A stretch of 59,724 bases of DNA from Pandoraea anapnoica (GTDB lineage: Bacteria > Pseudomonadota > Gammaproteobacteria > Burkholderiales > Burkholderiaceae): positions 1-59,724 of the forward strand of contig NZ_CABPSP010000022.1 of the NCBI RefSeq assembly GCF_902459765.1, written 5' to 3'. This document shows positions 58,565 through 59,724 of the stretch, one piece after another. The notes below the pieces were generated by a model that was not told where the DNA came from, searched no databases, and saw only the letters and a program-made list of their open reading frames with translations. A program made the position numbers and the translations under genes. The first letter of the stretch is position 1. Every line of letters starts with the position of its first letter.

Positions 58565-59724
58565 GTGAACAAGAATCGACATCGAACTGTATTCAGCAAG
58601 CGACTTGGAATGCTCGTAGCTGTGGGGGAGCATGCAAAGAGCGTTGGTCGGGGGAATGGTCAGGCGAAGAGGGTGGGCTGTGGTGCAAGCGTGCGCGCAG
58701 TTTCGGGCATCAACATCAAGGTGGTGGTGCTGGCGGTGTTGTGTGCGCTGGCTCAGTATGCCGCTCCGGCATTCGCCCAGCCTTCGATTTCCTATACGGG
58801 AAGCGTAACTCCGCCGCCGCCAAGTGGCGTTGCAGACTGGGATAATTCAGGTAGTGACGTGACGGTGGGGAATAATGGTGGTGGAACACTGGAAATTCGC
58901 GATGGGGGTAAAGTAACCACCGATGCCTTGTATATAGGCCGGGGTAATGGTTACAACCCAGCGTCGGTCACTGTGGATGGCACAGGTTCGACTCTTGTGC
59001 TAAGCAATGGCACTCTGACGATGGGAAATAGTTCAGGTGATAGCTCCGCGCTTACTGTAAGCAATGGTGGCTACGTGGACGTTCATGGAGACGCGCATTT
59101 TTACCCCGTGGTGGGCGATTCTCCTGGCAGCTCGGGCCATATTACCGTTACAGGGCAAGGCTCGACACTCAATGCTCACGATGGAACAATTCTGCTTGGC
59201 TTTGGGGGGGATGGGGATCTAACGATCTCCGATGGCGGAAAGGTGGCCGGATATCAGCTCATAGCAGGAGACTGGCAGGGAAGTAGCGTAATTTCTATTT
59301 CTGGCAAAGGCTCGGCATGGAATGGTCAGAATGGAGTTTTCATCGGTCTGCAAGGTAGCGGTAGGCTGGACCTTTATGACGGTGGCAGCATTAACGACGA
59401 GTCACTGGATATTGCTTCCTATCCGGGGGCAACCGGCGTTGTTAATGTTGGTGGTGGGGACGGCCAGCCGGCAAAAGCGGCAGGCAATCTGAATGTGGAC
59501 TGGATCAAGTTCGGTCGTCATGGCGCTTCCAGTGGCGGTACTTTGAACTTCAACACCACTGACGGGCTGACGGTTCGCGCGAATATCAGCAGCGGTACAG
59601 CGGGTGCTGGTACGATCAATCAGGTTGCTGGCACGACGGTCTTCACTGGTGATGATTCCGGCTTCTCCGGCATTACGAATGTCAAAGGCGGCACGTTGCT
59701 ACTTGGGAATGGTTCGAAACTGGG
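58565..59724 (+). CDS. Autotransporter with extended signal peptide (3' part outside window)
   Basis: Starts at GTG 58565 with AAGGAG 9-14 bases upstream. 'VNKNRHRTVFSKRLGMLVAV' is the extended signal peptide region of large type V proteins, followed by a normal signal peptide ('VVVLAVLCALAQYAAPAFAQ'). The passenger is a right-handed beta-helix of repeats with 'SGHITVTGQGSTLNAHDGTI'-like turns, and ends the window with an autotransporter-associated beta-strand repeat ('TNVKGGTLLLGNGSKL'). A G7 tract lies in frame at 59204-59210. The protein would be displayed on the cell surface and mediate adhesion or aggregation. Open to the window end; the barrel is not seen. Confidence 0.93.
   Translation, partial: MNKNRHRTVFSKRLGMLVAVGEHAKSVGRGNGQAKRVGCGASVRAVSGINIKVVVLAVLCALAQYAAPAFAQPSISYTGSVTPPPPSGVADWDNSGSDVTVGNNGGGTLEIRDGGKVTTDALYIGRGNGYNPASVTVDGTGSTLVLSNGTLTMGNSSGDSSALTVSNGGYVDVHGDAHFYPVVGDSPGSSGHITVTGQGSTLNAHDGTILLGFGGDGDLTISDGGKVAGYQLIAGDWQGSSVISISGKGSAWNGQNGVFIGLQGSGRLDLYDGGSINDESLDIASYPGATGVVNVGGGDGQPAKAAGNLNVDWIKFGRHGASSGGTLNFNTTDGLTVRANISSGTAGAGTINQVAGTTVFTGDDSGFSGITNVKGGTLLLGNGSKL
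59204..59210 (+). repeat. In-frame G7 tract in the autotransporter passenger
   Basis: Seven G coding for Gly-Gly and part of Asp. A gain or loss of one G would shut off the protein. Confidence 0.85.

Overview
The window looks like chromosomal DNA from a betaproteobacterium of the family Burkholderiaceae; Pandoraea or a close relative is my guess, not proven. The reasons are GC-rich genes of Burkholderia-like codon use, a D-serine dehydratase with a divergent LysR regulator, a secreted alpha-2-macroglobulin next to a PbpC-type penicillin-binding protein, autotransporters with the extended signal peptide of this group, and double-hairpin small RNAs carrying an anti-Shine-Dalgarno CCTCC. There is one tRNA gene (Ser, TGA anticodon) and no rRNA or CRISPR array.

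Layout. The window opens with the beta-barrel end of one autotransporter (1-387) and closes with the signal peptide and start of the passenger of another (58565-59724), both on the + strand. From 0.4 to 12.4 kb lies sparse, decaying accessory DNA: a lone HigA antitoxin, an orphan TRAP substrate-binding protein, a DUF3885 protein, an acetyltransferase, a recombinase remnant, small coupled membrane/exported genes and four probable small RNAs. From 13.0 to 16.1 kb come a broken ankyrin-repeat lipoprotein, a truncated IS3 element, a toxin-antitoxin operon that appears leaderless, and tRNA-Ser. From 16.8 to 26.6 kb come a broken flavin reductase, a glycosyltransferase, a four-gene minus-strand operon led by a MarR/GbsR-type regulator with two palindromic operators, an AT-rich beta-propeller-like gene that looks foreign, and a run of small overlapping exported and membrane genes. 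The best preserved block, 26.9-35.4 kb, holds the alpha-2-macroglobulin and PbpC, although PbpC is frameshifted by one extra 5-bp repeat unit. From 35.5 to 58 kb, exported proteins and likely immunity-type genes (DUF4272, DUF4240, Imm32-like) alternate with a cluster of very small membrane proteins, an IS66 relic, dsdA with its LysR regulator, cytochrome b561, a PDZ protein, a lipocalin-like protein, a Dabb protein and a sterol-desaturase-type enzyme.

Three things stand out. First, a repeated small-RNA family. Second, G homopolymers of 7-14 bases, about 18 of them, all on the + strand with no matching C runs of that length. Third, many genes interrupted by single-base or single-unit slippage or by an in-frame TGA. 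This points to mismatch-repair loss, phase-variable loci, real genome decay or uncorrected homopolymer errors in the assembly. The 5-bp repeat in pbpC and the TGA codons are not explained by homopolymer read errors alone.
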